Positions 28,426 through 37,056 of a stretch of 62,533 nt of DNA are shown one piece after another. A program made the translations under genes and the position numbers. The DNA is from 2-01-FULL-39-28 sp964436165 (GTDB lineage Bacteria > Patescibacteriota > Minisyncoccia > 2-02-FULL-40-12 > GWA2-44-9): contig CAYTBY010000003.1 in assembly GCA_964436165.1 (NCBI GenBank), forward strand, positions 1 through 62,533, written 5' to 3'. The notes under the pieces are model-generated. The model saw only the letters and a program-made list of their open reading frames with translations. It was not told where the DNA came from and ran no database searches. Numbering within the stretch: position 1 is the stretch's first letter; each line of letters opens with the position of its first letter.

Positions 28426-31400
28426 TCCAGGTTCTGTACGCTCTTGGCGTGGGTTTGGATAAACTTCCGGCGGGGCATAACTTCCGCACCCATTAATATA
28501 TCAAATACCTTATCGGCTTCCTGGGCATCATCAATAGTCACCTGAAGCAAAACCCGATTGGCCGGATTCAAAGTCGTATCCCAAAGCTGATCGGGATTCA
28601 TCTCTCCCAAACCCTTGTAGCGCTGAATGGAAACGCCAGATATTTTAACTTCCTCCTTGCCCTCCGAAGCTTCAGCGAAGGAGGGAGCGTCAGCAACGCC
28701 ATTTGCATCACCATCCAAAGACGTTACTTCCCAATCCCCCTTCTTCTCCAATTTAGATTGTTTCGTTTTTACTTTTATTTTCTCTTTTGTGGATATACCG
28801 GCTTCTTTTTTGAATTCTTCCAAAAGCTTATCTTTTTCTTTGTCATTATAGGCATATTGAACTTTACTGCCTTTCTGAATCCTGTATAACGGCGGTTGGG
28901 CAATATATAAATGACCGTTCTCTATAACTTTAGGGAAGTATCTATAGAAAAGCGTCAAAAGCAGAGTTCGGATATGCGAACCGTCGGTATTATGTAATAA
29001 AAACCCACCGAGACCGCCTACAAAGTTTTCATCTATATCAACCGAGAGATCATATACAAACGAGCTGTCAGATTTTATTTCTCTGATAGAAGTTATCGGC
29101 AATAGCGTCGCACTACCGATATTCTTCTTTTCATGAGGAGATCTCTTCCAATGAACTTTCTTCAAATAAACATCCAGACTAAGAGCCGATTTATGGAACT
29201 TCCACACGTTTTCCAAGCTCTTAAGCTGATCAATGCCGTCAATCTTAATACTGTAGCCCAACCGCTTGCTGGAAATAAGCACTCCGTCTTTTCTCAAGTG
29301 ATCTTTTGATAAGCGGGATGACACACCCGGAAATATCCCTAACTGACGGAAAATAATAACAATATCGTTTTTTAGTTCTTCAGAAGCAGTCGTAAAAGAA
29401 AGTCGAACAGTTTCATGATAACCATATTTCTTAACTATAATACAACCGTCGCTTTCCAGATATCCCCGTAAAAACGCTTCTTGAATATCTCTTTTTGCGC
29501 TTAAAACTTCAGGCGGCACAAATTTATCGAATGATTTTTTACCCAGTAAATTCAGCATTTTCAACAAAATGGTAAATTCGTAGGAGTGAAAAACCAATTG
29601 AGAAGAGCCGTCTTTCTTCAGATCAATAAAACTATTCGCGCCCAGAGACTTTTTTATTGCGTTTTTAATTCTTTGAAGATATATATTTTTATCCCGGCCC
29701 AGAGCAATAATAAAACGGCTGGGATTTTTCTTTTGGTAAGAATAACAGCCATCGCCCATATACCAACCCAAAACATAAGCAAGATTTTCATCTAAAGCAA
29801 GGGCGGTTTTTATTTTGTGAGTGTGGTTTTTTAAGTAATAGTCGGCATATTGAGTATCACCGCCCCAACAAGTTAATGGAATAAAGGCAGAAGCGCTTTG
29901 GAGAGCGGGTTTTGACTCAACTTTTAAATAGTCAAAATACTTCTTAAGCAGTTCATACCTGGGCATAACATTGTCAATTTTAAATTCCCACTGCTGTAAA
30001 ACTTTATCATAAATACCAATACTGGAACCCAGAACAGCCCTGGATATACCAAGGTTCTGGCGTAGTAATTGTATTTTCTTCCATTCGTCCAGGGCAAGAT
30101 CGATCCAGGCCTGATCTGGAATATCAGAAATAGAATTAATAGGCACCTTGACTTGAATTTTTTCCGCTTCAGAAGAAAACTTAAGACACGGACGTAAATC
30201 AAAAATAATATCCTTATCAAGACGAGGCAGATTCTGGGGACTTATTAACTTATCCCCCACATTAAGTTTTGAAGTTAAAATAGTTTGAACTTCACCATCT
30301 TTATATACAAAAATGCCGTGATGAGCTGTTGTTTTAATTTTATAGCCATATCGAGTAGTAATTTCATAGAGTTCCGTTCTTAAAGGATGGCGAATAGTTT
30401 TGTTAATATCGCGCAATGAAAAACTATTATCATTTAAATTGCTGGCAAAAATCTGATAATCACGGGTATTATCGCACTCCTTTTCAACAAAATCACCTAT
30501 TTTTACTTTACGAAGAAGTTTTGCTTTTTTATCATAAACTAATAGCGGCTCATCCGGGGTGATACTATCCGCGTCGGTCATTATAACAATCTTGTGGTAT
30601 CTTAATTTCGACAAATCGAATTCCTCTGATATTGCCGTTCCCATGGCAATAATTAACGCCCGTATTTCCTGATGAGCCAGCATTTTATCGATACGGGCTT
30701 TTTCAACATTTAAAATTTTACCCTTTAACGGAAGTACCGCCTGTGTTCTCCTGTCTCTTCCGCTTTTACATGAGCCGCCGGCACTATCTCCTTCCACCAA
30801 AAACAATTCCGACTCTGAAGGATCCCGGCTGGAACAATCAGCCAATTTGCCAGGCAGAGTCATTCCGTCCAGAGCCCCCTTGCGAAGAACGGTCTCTCGG
30901 GCCGCCTTGGCGGCTAGACGGGCCTTAGAGGCCAGGATGACCTTGTCCATGATAGAACGGGCATCATTAGGATTTCTCTCCAGCCAATCGGCAAATTCGG
31001 TATTAATGACGTTTTCAACCGCCGTCCGGGCTTCCGGATTGCCAAGTTTGGCCTTGGTCTGGCCTTCAAACTGAAGCTCCTGAGATTTAATTTTTATTGA
31101 AACTATCGAGGTCAATCCTTCCCGGACATCTTCTCCGGTCAAATTATCATCTTTTTCTTTTATGTAACCATTCTTGCGGGCATAATCGTTGAGTGTTCTG
31201 GTAATGGCCGAACGGAAACCGGTCAGATGCATTCCGCCTTCAACCGTATGAACATTATTGGCAAAACTCATTTCTCTAGGCTGAATATCCTCAGTGTATT
31301 GAAGAGCAACCTCAACAAACATCCCGTTGATTTCTTTAGCCACATAAAAAGGATTGGGGTGTTTAGGTTCTATGCCCCGGTTCAAGAAATCAACATACGA

Positions 31401-32156
31401 AACAATACCGCCTTCAAAATAGAACGTGTGTTCAAACGGAAATATTTTTTTATCCTTTCCTTCACCGACTATCAGGGGATCTCTTTCATCAACTACTTTG
31501 ATTTTTATCCCCTTAGTAAGATAAGCCTGCTTGCGCAAGTGACCAAGTATGGTGTGAATATCAAATTTAATTTCCTTGAATATCGCCGGGTCAGGCTGAA
31601 AAGTTATAATCGTCCCGGTCTTATCGGTCTTGCCCACTTTTTTGACTGGTCCTAGCGGTTTCCCTATTTTGTATTCCTGAACAAATACATCAGGTTTGCG
31701 GTGAACTTCGGCTTTCATCCAAACTGAAAGAGCATTGACCACGGATAACCCGACACCATGAAGACCGCCGGAAACCTTATAAACCTCGCCGGAAAATTTA
31801 CCGCCGGCATGGAGGGTTGTGGCCGCAAGCTCAAGAGCCGACTTCTTTAATTTGGGATGTAGGTCGGTCGGAATACCCCGTCCGTCGTCGGTAACCCTTA
31901 CTTTATCGTCAGCCATCATTACCACTTCTATATTCTTGGCATAACCGGCCATGGCTTCGTCCAGAGAATTATCCGTAACTTCATAGATTAAATGGTGAAG
32001 CCCCTCAACGCCGGTTGAGCCGATATACATGCCGGGTCTTTTCCTGACCGGCTCCAAACCTTCCAAAACCTGAATGTCTTTAGCGGTATACCCGCCCGAC
32101 TGAACGGCGTCAGTCGTTCGGGCGGGTGACTGTTTTTTTGCTCGTTTATCTGCCAT
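28419..32156 (-). CDS. gyrB: DNA gyrase subunit B with intein and palindrome insert
   Basis: The 1245-codon ORF gives a 719-aa GyrB after removing a 526-aa intein. GHKL ATPase motifs: KRPGMYIGSTG, EVTDNSLDEAMAG, VTDDGRGIPTD, GGLHGVGLSVVNAL. The TOPRIM region has EGDSAGGS and the TDAD/DG pair split by the intein. The C-terminus has QRYKGLGEMNPDQLWDTTL. Between the TOPRIM and C-terminal parts, DAPSFAEASEGKEE is encoded by a CTTCGG palindrome (28655-28690). GyrB pairs with GyrA (absent here) to supercoil DNA. Confidence 0.96.
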   Translation of the reverse strand: MADKRAKKQSPARTTDAVQSGGYTAKDIQVLEGLEPVRKRPGMYIGSTGVEGLHHLIYEVTDNSLDEAMAGYAKNIEVVMMADDKVRVTDDGRGIPTDLHPKLKKSALELAATTLHAGGKFSGEVYKVSGGLHGVGLSVVNALSVWMKAEVHRKPDVFVQEYKIGKPLGPVKKVGKTDKTGTIITFQPDPAIFKEIKFDIHTILGHLRKQAYLTKGIKIKVVDERDPLIVGEGKDKKIFPFEHTFYFEGGIVSYVDFLNRGIEPKHPNPFYVAKEINGMFVEVALQYTEDIQPREMSFANNVHTVEGGMHLTGFRSAITRTLNDYARKNGYIKEKDDNLTGEDVREGLTSIVSIKIKSQELQFEGQTKAKLGNPEARTAVENVINTEFADWLERNPNDARSIMDKVILASKARLAAKAARETVLRKGALDGMTLPGKLADCSSRDPSESELFLVEGDSAGGSCKSGRDRRTQAVLPLKGKILNVEKARIDKMLAHQEIRALIIAMGTAISEEFDLSKLRYHKIVIMTDADSITPDEPLLVYDKKAKLLRKVKIGDFVEKECDNTRDYQIFASNLNDNSFSLRDINKTIRHPLRTELYEITTRYGYKIKTTAHHGIFVYKDGEVQTILTSKLNVGDKLISPQNLPRLDKDIIFDLRPCLKFSSEAEKIQVKVPINSISDIPDQAWIDLALDEWKKIQLLRQNLGISRAVLGSSIGIYDKVLQQWEFKIDNVMPRYELLKKYFDYLKVESKPALQSASAFIPLTCWGGDTQYADYYLKNHTHKIKTALALDENLAYVLGWYMGDGCYSYQKKNPSRFIIALGRDKNIYLQRIKNAIKKSLGANSFIDLKKDGSSQLVFHSYEFTILLKMLNLLGKKSFDKFVPPEVLSAKRDIQEAFLRGYLESDGCIIVKKYGYHETVRLSFTTASEELKNDIVIIFRQLGIFPGVSSRLSKDHLRKDGVLISSKRLGYSIKIDGIDQLKSLENVWKFHKSALSLDVYLKKVHWKRSPHEKKNIGSATLLPITSIREIKSDSSFVYDLSVDIDENFVGGLGGFLLHNTDGSHIRTLLLTLFYRYFPKVIENGHLYIAQPPLYRIQKGSKVQYAYNDKEKDKLLEEFKKEAGISTKEKIKVKTKQSKLEKKGDWEVTSLDGDANGVADAPSFAEASEGKEEVKISGVSIQRYKGLGEMNPDQLWDTTLNPANRVLLQVTIDDAQEADKVFDILMGAEVMPRRKFIQTHAKSVQNLDI
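28655..28690 (-). repeat. in-frame CTTCGG palindrome inside gyrB
   Basis: CCCTCCTTCGCTGAAGCTTCGGAGGGC on the minus strand; arms CCTCC/GGAGG with CTTCG/CGAAG-type inner pairing. It encodes PSFAEASEGK. Relatives: 6252-6370, 6497-6530, 27187-27285, 53370-53399. Confidence 0.8.
28989..30566 (-). other. GyrB intein with LAGLIDADG homing endonuclease
   Basis: Residues 531-1056 of the ORF (526 aa). It starts with Ser1 (SITPDEPLLVYDKKA), has an AHHGIFVYKDG block B, and endonuclease motifs VLGWYMGDGCYSY and FLRGYLESDGCIIV. It ends FVYDLSVDIDENFVG...FLLHN with Thr+1 in the extein (TDGSHIRT). The Ser1/Asn/Thr+1 set should still permit splicing. It splits the TOPRIM metal-binding motif between TDAD and DGSHI. 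Confidence 0.95.
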
Positions 32157-32265
32157 TGATAGTGCTTATTTTATCTAATATATTCTATCATTTTAGAACT
32201 TAAAAATCAAGTAGTTTTTTAGCCTAAAAAGGGCCGTTTTATGGCCATTTTTATCACTATCCACA

Positions 32266-33402
32266 CTATCTTAATTCCGCCCCGAATTGCCTAGCTGTTT
32301 CATTATAAATTTTCTTCTGAATCGGATCTATTTCTTCGGTGGTAAGGGTCCTCTCGTTTGAGCGATAAATTATGCGGTATGTGTAACTTATTTTGTCTTT
32401 GCCAAATTTTTCTTCATTCTCGTATTTATCAAACGATTCAACCTGCTCGACTAAATCTCCTCCCAAATCACGGATTAAATCAAAATAATTATTAGGCACA
32501 AAGCTTTTATCCACCACAAAAGAAATGTCTCTAGTAATCGGCGGGAATTTAGAAACTTCTTTAAATTTATTCCCCAACTTTAATTGCTTCTTTACCCGTT
32601 CATTCTGAGACCAAAGTAAACGAATATCGGGCAACTCCATGCTAATTATCGCCAACCGCTCCAAACCGAAACCAAAGGCCCAGCCGTTATATTCATTGGG
32701 GTCAACCCCGAGCTTCTCCAACACACTTCCTCGGACAACCCCACTGCCAAGAACTTCAATCCATTTTCCGTTAATCTCTATCTCCATCTCGCAGCTTGGA
32801 TCGGTATATGGAAATTGATCAACATTAAACCGATATTTAATATTCTTGCCGAATATAGCCTGGGCTATTTCAGTTAAAACCTCTTTCAAATCATCAAGGC
32901 CAATTATTTTTTCTGCCTTACGGCACAAGTACCAGCCGTCCATCTGGTGAAAAACGTTCATGTGGTTCCGATCTATCTCGTCTTTACGATAAACTTTTCC
33001 ATAACTCAGAGCCCCGATGCCTTTTCCTTTTTCAATTTTGCTTTTTACTTCTGCTTGTTGCAGATGATAATACCACATTACCGTAGTATGGGTGCGTAAA
33101 ATATGATTATCGTCCAGATAGTAAGTATCTGATTTTGAACGGGCCGGATGATCAGGAGGAAAGTTAAATAAATCGAAACTAATATCAGCTTTTACAATTT
33201 CCGGAACTTCCATAACATCAAAGTCCGCGAACCTTTTAATTTTAAGTATCCTCTCGGCAAGCTCATTAATCGGACTACCTGAAGTCCTGGAAAGATCGGA
33301 CATGCTCAAAAAACGTTTTATTCTTTCGCTCTCAGCATCACTCTTTTTCTTAAGAGTCTCTAGCACATAAGCTCCCTCGTCGTTTTTAGCTTTAATAATC
33401 AT
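32266..33402 (-). CDS. single-chain phenylalanyl-tRNA synthetase, mitochondrial type
   Basis: This 378-aa protein carries a PheS-like class II core (RTHTTVMWYYH, VYRKDEIDRNHMNVFHQMDG, FPYTDPSCEMEIEINGKWIEVLGSG, GWAFGFGLERLAI) fused to an FDX-ACB anticodon domain at the C-terminus (FPPITRDISFVV ... YRIIYRSNERTLTTEEI). Bacterial PheS lacks FDX-ACB, which normally ends PheT. The alpha-core plus FDX-ACB layout is that of the monomeric mitochondrial enzyme (FARS2). No pheT is in the window. The start overlaps the upstream gene by 11 nt. Confidence 0.9.
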   Translation of the reverse strand: MIIKAKNDEGAYVLETLKKKSDAESERIKRFLSMSDLSRTSGSPINELAERILKIKRFADFDVMEVPEIVKADISFDLFNFPPDHPARSKSDTYYLDDNHILRTHTTVMWYYHLQQAEVKSKIEKGKGIGALSYGKVYRKDEIDRNHMNVFHQMDGWYLCRKAEKIIGLDDLKEVLTEIAQAIFGKNIKYRFNVDQFPYTDPSCEMEIEINGKWIEVLGSGVVRGSVLEKLGVDPNEYNGWAFGFGLERLAIISMELPDIRLLWSQNERVKKQLKLGNKFKEVSKFPPITRDISFVVDKSFVPNNYFDLIRDLGGDLVEQVESFDKYENEEKFGKDKISYTYRIIYRSNERTLTTEEIDPIQKKIYNETARQFGAELR

Positions 33403-33769
33403 GGGAATCTGTCACGGTTAATTTTGCTTTCTTGTATATCCACAGCTCAATGAGCATCGTAACTACCGCCGCTGCAAAACCAGTATACCAGTACAAAATA
33501 CCATGTTTTCTAAGAAGAACGAGGGCTAAAATAAATAGAGCCAGAAAGAATCCCCGCCTTAAGGAATCTGCCGGTCTATCATTTGAAAAAATATTAAGCA
33601 TAAAAAATACTATCGCTCCACAACCCCAGATAAAAGCCGTCAAAGAGGCAAAGAATAAAGTTTTAATAAAACTGTCAGATTTGAACGGATCAAAATTAAT
33701 GGCCAAAATGGCCAGACTGATTGCCGCTAAAATTGTTATGGGCATAAAGCCGAAGACAAGCTTACGCAT
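33392..33769 (-). CDS. four-helix membrane protein
   Basis: This 125-aa protein has four hydrophobic stretches (about residues 8-25, 36-60, 70-92, 92-112) and short charged loops. No motif recognised. Its stop overlaps the PheRS start by 11 nt, so the two are co-translated. Role unknown. Confidence 0.6.
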   Translation of the reverse strand: MRKLVFGFMPITILAAISLAILAINFDPFKSDSFIKTLFFASLTAFIWGCGAIVFFMLNIFSNDRPADSLRRGFFLALFILALVLLRKHGILYWYTGFAAAVVTMLIELWIYKKAKLTVTDSHDY

Positions 33770-33785
33770 TGATCTTATATTGATC

Positions 33786-34313
33786 TTATTGGGCTATTTT
33801 AACTGATTGGGGCGCTTCCATTTCTTTATGGTGCAGACTATATATTGTTGATTTCACCTTATTCGGTCCCGGCACATCGCGAATGATAAATTCCCTGGCT
33901 TCAGCCGCCGTCTGTATTCTTAAAGTTCCGTAATCAATAAAGGTCGCCAATATGCCGCTGACACTCACGGTTATATCTTCAATATTCTCAACCCTGACCG
34001 TTGAGACCTCTCGACTGAAAAAACCTTTTTGCTCAATGTCAATTATTCTCTTATTCGTTACAATCAAAACATCCAAGTAATAGTTGGTCCAAATTATGAA
34101 AAATATCATCCAAGCAATCAGCAACATCCCGGAATAAACACTGAGAAACAATGCCGTATCATTCCCGCTAATAGAGATTACCTGTTCGCTTACAAAAAAT
34201 AATAAAGGCGGGAGAATGATAAAAAATACCAGAAAAAATGTCTCAAAAACCAAAACTAACTTATGGCGGCGTACTTTTAAAACTATTTTTTCATCTGAAG
34301 TAAGGTCTAACAT
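33786..34313 (-). CDS. membrane protein with bacterial PH domain (bPH2/YdbS-like)
   Basis: This 175-aa protein has two N-terminal membrane helices (VLVFETFFLVFFIILPPLLFF and LLIAWMIFFIIWTNYYL), followed by a domain typical of bPH2: DVLIVTNKRIIDIEQKGFFSREVSTVRVENIEDI and GTLRIQTAAEAREFIIRDVP. Such proteins are common single-copy membrane proteins of unknown function. It is 16 nt upstream of the four-helix gene and co-directional. Confidence 0.8.
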   Translation of the reverse strand: MLDLTSDEKIVLKVRRHKLVLVFETFFLVFFIILPPLLFFVSEQVISISGNDTALFLSVYSGMLLIAWMIFFIIWTNYYLDVLIVTNKRIIDIEQKGFFSREVSTVRVENIEDITVSVSGILATFIDYGTLRIQTAAEAREFIIRDVPGPNKVKSTIYSLHHKEMEAPQSVKIAQ

Positions 34314-34373
34314 AAAAACTTAAAATGTAAATTTAAAAATGTAAAATGACCCATTTGATTTTTAAATTTTACA

Positions 34374-34658
34374 TCAGATTGAAGCAAGGTACACTACTAA
34401 CGACAAAACCATTGTTCCCAATAACACTCCGGAAACCAGGAAATAAACCAGCGACGCTTTAACCATAACCAGTGTCTCAATTCCAAACTTCTTCCAGTGA
34501 TAAGATAAAATAAAACTTAGAACTACAAAAAATATGCCCAATAAGCCTGCGGCCACCCAGGCCCAGTTCGGACTTAAATCAAAAAACTGGCTGACAAAAT
34601 TCAAAACCGAAAATTGATTAAAATTTGTTTGGGATTGAATTATCGGGAGTTGAAGCAT
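34374..34658 (-). CDS. small two-helix membrane protein
   Basis: This 94-aa protein has a hydrophilic N-terminus (QSQTNFNQFSVLNF), then two long hydrophobic helices (WVAAGLLGIFFVVLSFILSY and ASLVYFLVSGVLLGTMVLSL). The pattern resembles pilin-like/TrbC-VirB2 type proteins, but no signal peptidase site stands out. It is separated from the PH-domain gene by an AT-rich word repeat (34320-34373). Confidence 0.45.
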   Translation of the reverse strand: MLQLPIIQSQTNFNQFSVLNFVSQFFDLSPNWAWVAAGLLGIFFVVLSFILSYHWKKFGIETLVMVKASLVYFLVSGVLLGTMVLSLVVYLASI

Positions 34659-34665
34659 GTTTCTG

Positions 34666-34739
34666 CGGACCGGACGGGACTCGAACCCGCAACCTCGCCC
34701 GTGACAGGGGCGCTATCTAACCAATTGATATACCGGTCC
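34666..34739 (-). tRNA. tRNA-Asp (anticodon GTC)
   Basis: The minus strand folds into a full cloverleaf: acceptor GGACCGG/CCGGTCC, D arm with ATTGGTTAGAT, anticodon arm CGCCC-CTGTCAC-GGGCG (anticodon GTC), and T arm GCGGG-TTCGAGT-CCCGT. The discriminator is G. CCA is not encoded (CAG follows), so it must be added post-transcriptionally. Confidence 0.97.
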
Positions 34740-34794
34740 AGTTGATAACTTACAAATTCTAACACAATTTTGACAAAATTAAAACCCCGCACCA

Positions 34795-34837
34795 ATTTTT
34801 CCGCTGGCCACCACAAGGGGGCGGAATTGGTGCGGGG
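34795..34837. repeat. CCCCG-bounded palindrome near tRNA-Asp
   Basis: CCCCGCACCAATT...AATTGGTGCGGGG with TTCCGC/GCGGAA inside, followed by CAAGGCCCC. The same outer arm is used at 25967-26116, and the CGGGGCAAG border at 62166-62202. Confidence 0.75.
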
Positions 34838-34861
34838 CAAGGCCCCTCAGCGAACAAGGGA

Positions 34862-36322
34862 CTATCTGTCCCAAGATTCTCTCTTGGCTGATTCTGAAAG
34901 TTTAATAAGGTAATCCATCGGGTGATTCATAAATTTTTCTTTAGCTTCCTGAAGCGACTTTACTCCCATGTAGCTAATTGCTGAAGCTAAGTGGCCCATC
35001 ATATCATGCATTATCGGGCCGACTGGCCCCATATATTTAACTTCAATTTCCTTTCCTTCCGGACTAATCCTGGCTGATGTTTCAAACGGGTCATCAACCG
35101 ATTCGGCTCTAAACTTTTCTCTCATCGCTTCCCGAGATGCCATACCTCTATATATTTTAACTATATTTCCGCCCCCCTTATCAATGGACTTGCCCGGAGT
35201 TTCGTCTGTCCCGGCGTAACGTCCGCCTATCATAACCGAATCACCGCCAAGAAGCAGAGCCATTACAATATGCCCATCTCTTCGGATGCCGCCATCAGCT
35301 ATAAGAGGTACCTTAGCAACCCGCCAACACCGATAAATAGACTCTGCCTGCGGTGGAGCAATACCGGTGTAATATCTAGTCATACAAACCGAACCAGGGC
35401 CAATCCCTACCTTTATACCGTTAGCACCCCTACTCTGAAGCTCTTCTACGGCTTCTGGAGTTGCGACATTACCTATAACAAGTTCCACGTCGGGAAACTT
35501 ATTTCTGCAAGCGGTCAAAGCCTCTATTCCATTTTCTGAGTGGCCATGGGCGATATCAATTACTAGGACGTCAGCTCCAGCTCTCAAAAGTTCTTCTGCC
35601 CGCTCCAAATAATCACCGGTAACGCCAATAGCCGCGCCGACTATCAGCTGACCGTTCTTGTCTTTATTGGCCAACGGATATTTTTCAAAGTTATCCAAAT
35701 CAAACGAGGTAATGAGGCCTTTTAACTTAAAATCTTCATCCACGATAGGAAGCTTTTCGATCCTGTTCTCATCCATTAACTTTCGCGCGTTAGCCGGGGA
35801 AATTTCCGAAACTAACGCCGTAATTATTTCGGGAGCTCTTGTCATCCTGTCTTTTACCAAACAAACTTCGGAACAATATTTAACATCTCTGCTGGTTAAA
35901 ATACCGGCCAGCCTGCCGATATCGTCAACAATGACCAAACCGCTAATTTTATTTTTCTCCATGATCATTCTGGCTTCACCAATAGTCGCCTCTTGAGAAA
36001 TACTATACGGTTGAGGAATGATATAGTTCTCCTCTCTTTTAACTTCCTCGACTTTTTCGTATTGATCCGAGATTGTCATAAAACGTTCAATAATCCCGAT
36101 CCCGCCCTCTTTAGCGTGCTTGATCGCCATTCTTGCTCTTGTAATTGTTTCCATATTAGCCGACGCCAACGGAATATTAAGGGGAATATTTGTCGAAAAT
36201 TTTGTGTTTAGGCTAATTTCTTTTCTTGATCTGACAACGCCTTTTTTAGGCAATACGCCAAAGTCGTCAAACGTACAGCCCCACAATATTTTGCTAAGCC
36301 AATCATGCTCCAAAGCTCTCAT
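34862..36322 (-). CDS. guaB: IMP dehydrogenase
   Basis: I start at the ATG at 36322 (MRALEHDWLSKILWGCTFDD). The reading frame stays open to 36430, but the upstream part is a repeat-bearing hydrophobic stretch without SD. The product (486 aa) has the N-terminal barrel part (DDFGVLPKKG), two CBS domains (about 110-230), the NAD/IMP core DIAHGHSENGIEALTACR, the catalytic loop GIGPGSVCMTR (Cys nucleophile, usually GSICTTR), DGGIRRDGHIVMALLLGGD and the YRGMAS flap. The reaction is the rate-limiting step to GMP. Confidence 0.93.
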   Translation of the reverse strand: MRALEHDWLSKILWGCTFDDFGVLPKKGVVRSRKEISLNTKFSTNIPLNIPLASANMETITRARMAIKHAKEGGIGIIERFMTISDQYEKVEEVKREENYIIPQPYSISQEATIGEARMIMEKNKISGLVIVDDIGRLAGILTSRDVKYCSEVCLVKDRMTRAPEIITALVSEISPANARKLMDENRIEKLPIVDEDFKLKGLITSFDLDNFEKYPLANKDKNGQLIVGAAIGVTGDYLERAEELLRAGADVLVIDIAHGHSENGIEALTACRNKFPDVELVIGNVATPEAVEELQSRGANGIKVGIGPGSVCMTRYYTGIAPPQAESIYRCWRVAKVPLIADGGIRRDGHIVMALLLGGDSVMIGGRYAGTDETPGKSIDKGGGNIVKIYRGMASREAMREKFRAESVDDPFETSARISPEGKEIEVKYMGPVGPIMHDMMGHLASAISYMGVKSLQEAKEKFMNHPMDYLIKLSESAKRESWDR

Positions 36323-36422
36323 CGCCCATCCTTTGAATTTTAAAAGTTCACTTAGATAGTAATAACAGAAAATAAAAATCCCGCCAAGCGGCCGGATTAA
36401 TCTTTGTCCGGTTCGGAACTTG

Positions 36423-36474
36423 CCCCGCACTTAATAAGGATTTTTTATTCTTCACTATCCTCATTAAGTGCGGG
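36423..36474. repeat. CCCCG-bounded palindrome forming a gene 3' end
   Basis: CCCGCACTTAAT (36424-36435) pairs with ATTAAGTGCGGG (36463-36474), with AAGGA/TCCT inside. It supplies the last eleven codons and the stop of the 36445-36930 gene. Confidence 0.75.
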
Positions 36475-36930
36475 ATGCCAATAAATTTTTTCTATTTTTC
36501 TCGTATCGTTATATGTATAGTGATGCTTACGTGGAGAACCAACTGACGAATCATTGCTTATTGCCATATCATTACCAACGTAAAAACCCATATGAGGTTC
36601 TCCGTTTAAGACCTCCCACATCAACACAGCCCCAACAACTGGCTTCTCAATCTCGTACCAACCGTGGTCAACCATATCCTTTTCGGTGCTTGTACAATTT
36701 GCGTGAGTAAATTCTATCCAACACTTTTTTCCGGAAAACTCCAGCAATGAATTGAACAAATAAAGTAGGGAAGAAGCAAATACAGCACATGACAAACCGC
36801 CATCAGCTAGTATATCTCTCGATTTTCCGTTTTCCTCCATATACAGATTCCGGAACATCCAATTCTCCCCCTTGGCGGCGTTTTCGATCATGGCTAAATA
36901 GTTTTTCTTATTTAGTAATTTAGTAACCAT
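36445..36930 (-). CDS. NlpC/P60-like (papain-fold) cysteine hydrolase
   Basis: This 161-aa protein has a Cys48 in LADGGLSCAVFASSLLYLF and a His113 in LNGEPHMGFYVGNDMAISND. That Cys/His spacing and context (SCxxF... HxGFYVG.....S) match the NlpC/P60 amidase fold. There is no signal peptide, so the substrate may be intracellular or the protein exported another way. The last residues (HPALNEDSEE) are palindrome-encoded. Confidence 0.6.
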   Translation of the reverse strand: MVTKLLNKKNYLAMIENAAKGENWMFRNLYMEENGKSRDILADGGLSCAVFASSLLYLFNSLLEFSGKKCWIEFTHANCTSTEKDMVDHGWYEIEKPVVGAVLMWEVLNGEPHMGFYVGNDMAISNDSSVGSPRKHHYTYNDTRKIEKIYWHPALNEDSEE

Positions 36931-36951
36931 TTAATTTAAAAATATCAAAAA

Positions 36952-36984
36952 CATGGGCATCTTGCAATTTACAAGATGCCCATG
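36952..36984 (-). terminator. rho-independent terminator
   Basis: CATGGGCATCTTG (36952-36964) pairs perfectly with CAAGATGCCCATG (36972-36984). On the minus strand it is followed by TTTTTGATATTTTT. It ends the transcript of the 37048-38061 gene. Confidence 0.85.
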
Positions 36985-37008
36985 TAATTTATGTAATTTA
37001 GGGGCTTG

Positions 37009-37056
37009 CCCCGTTAGAAGTAGGCCATCCGAAGATGGCCGTAACTTCTAACGGGG
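37009..37056. repeat. CCCCGTTAGAAGT palindrome, intergenic copy
   Basis: Arms CCCCGTTAGAAGT (37009-37021) and ACTTCTAACGGGG (37044-37056) are exact complements. An inner GGCCATC/GATGGCC stem has a 4-nt loop. The same outer arm is inserted in frame in smpB (60450-60520). The copy here supplies the stop codon of the 37048-38061 gene (CGT TAG). Confidence 0.9.

Noticed and set aside
29924..30220. 98-aa ORF inside gyrB
   Set aside because: Same-strand other-frame shadow of the intein coding sequence.
34640..34840. 66-aa ORF on the minus strand
   Set aside because: It runs through the tRNA-Asp gene and a palindrome.
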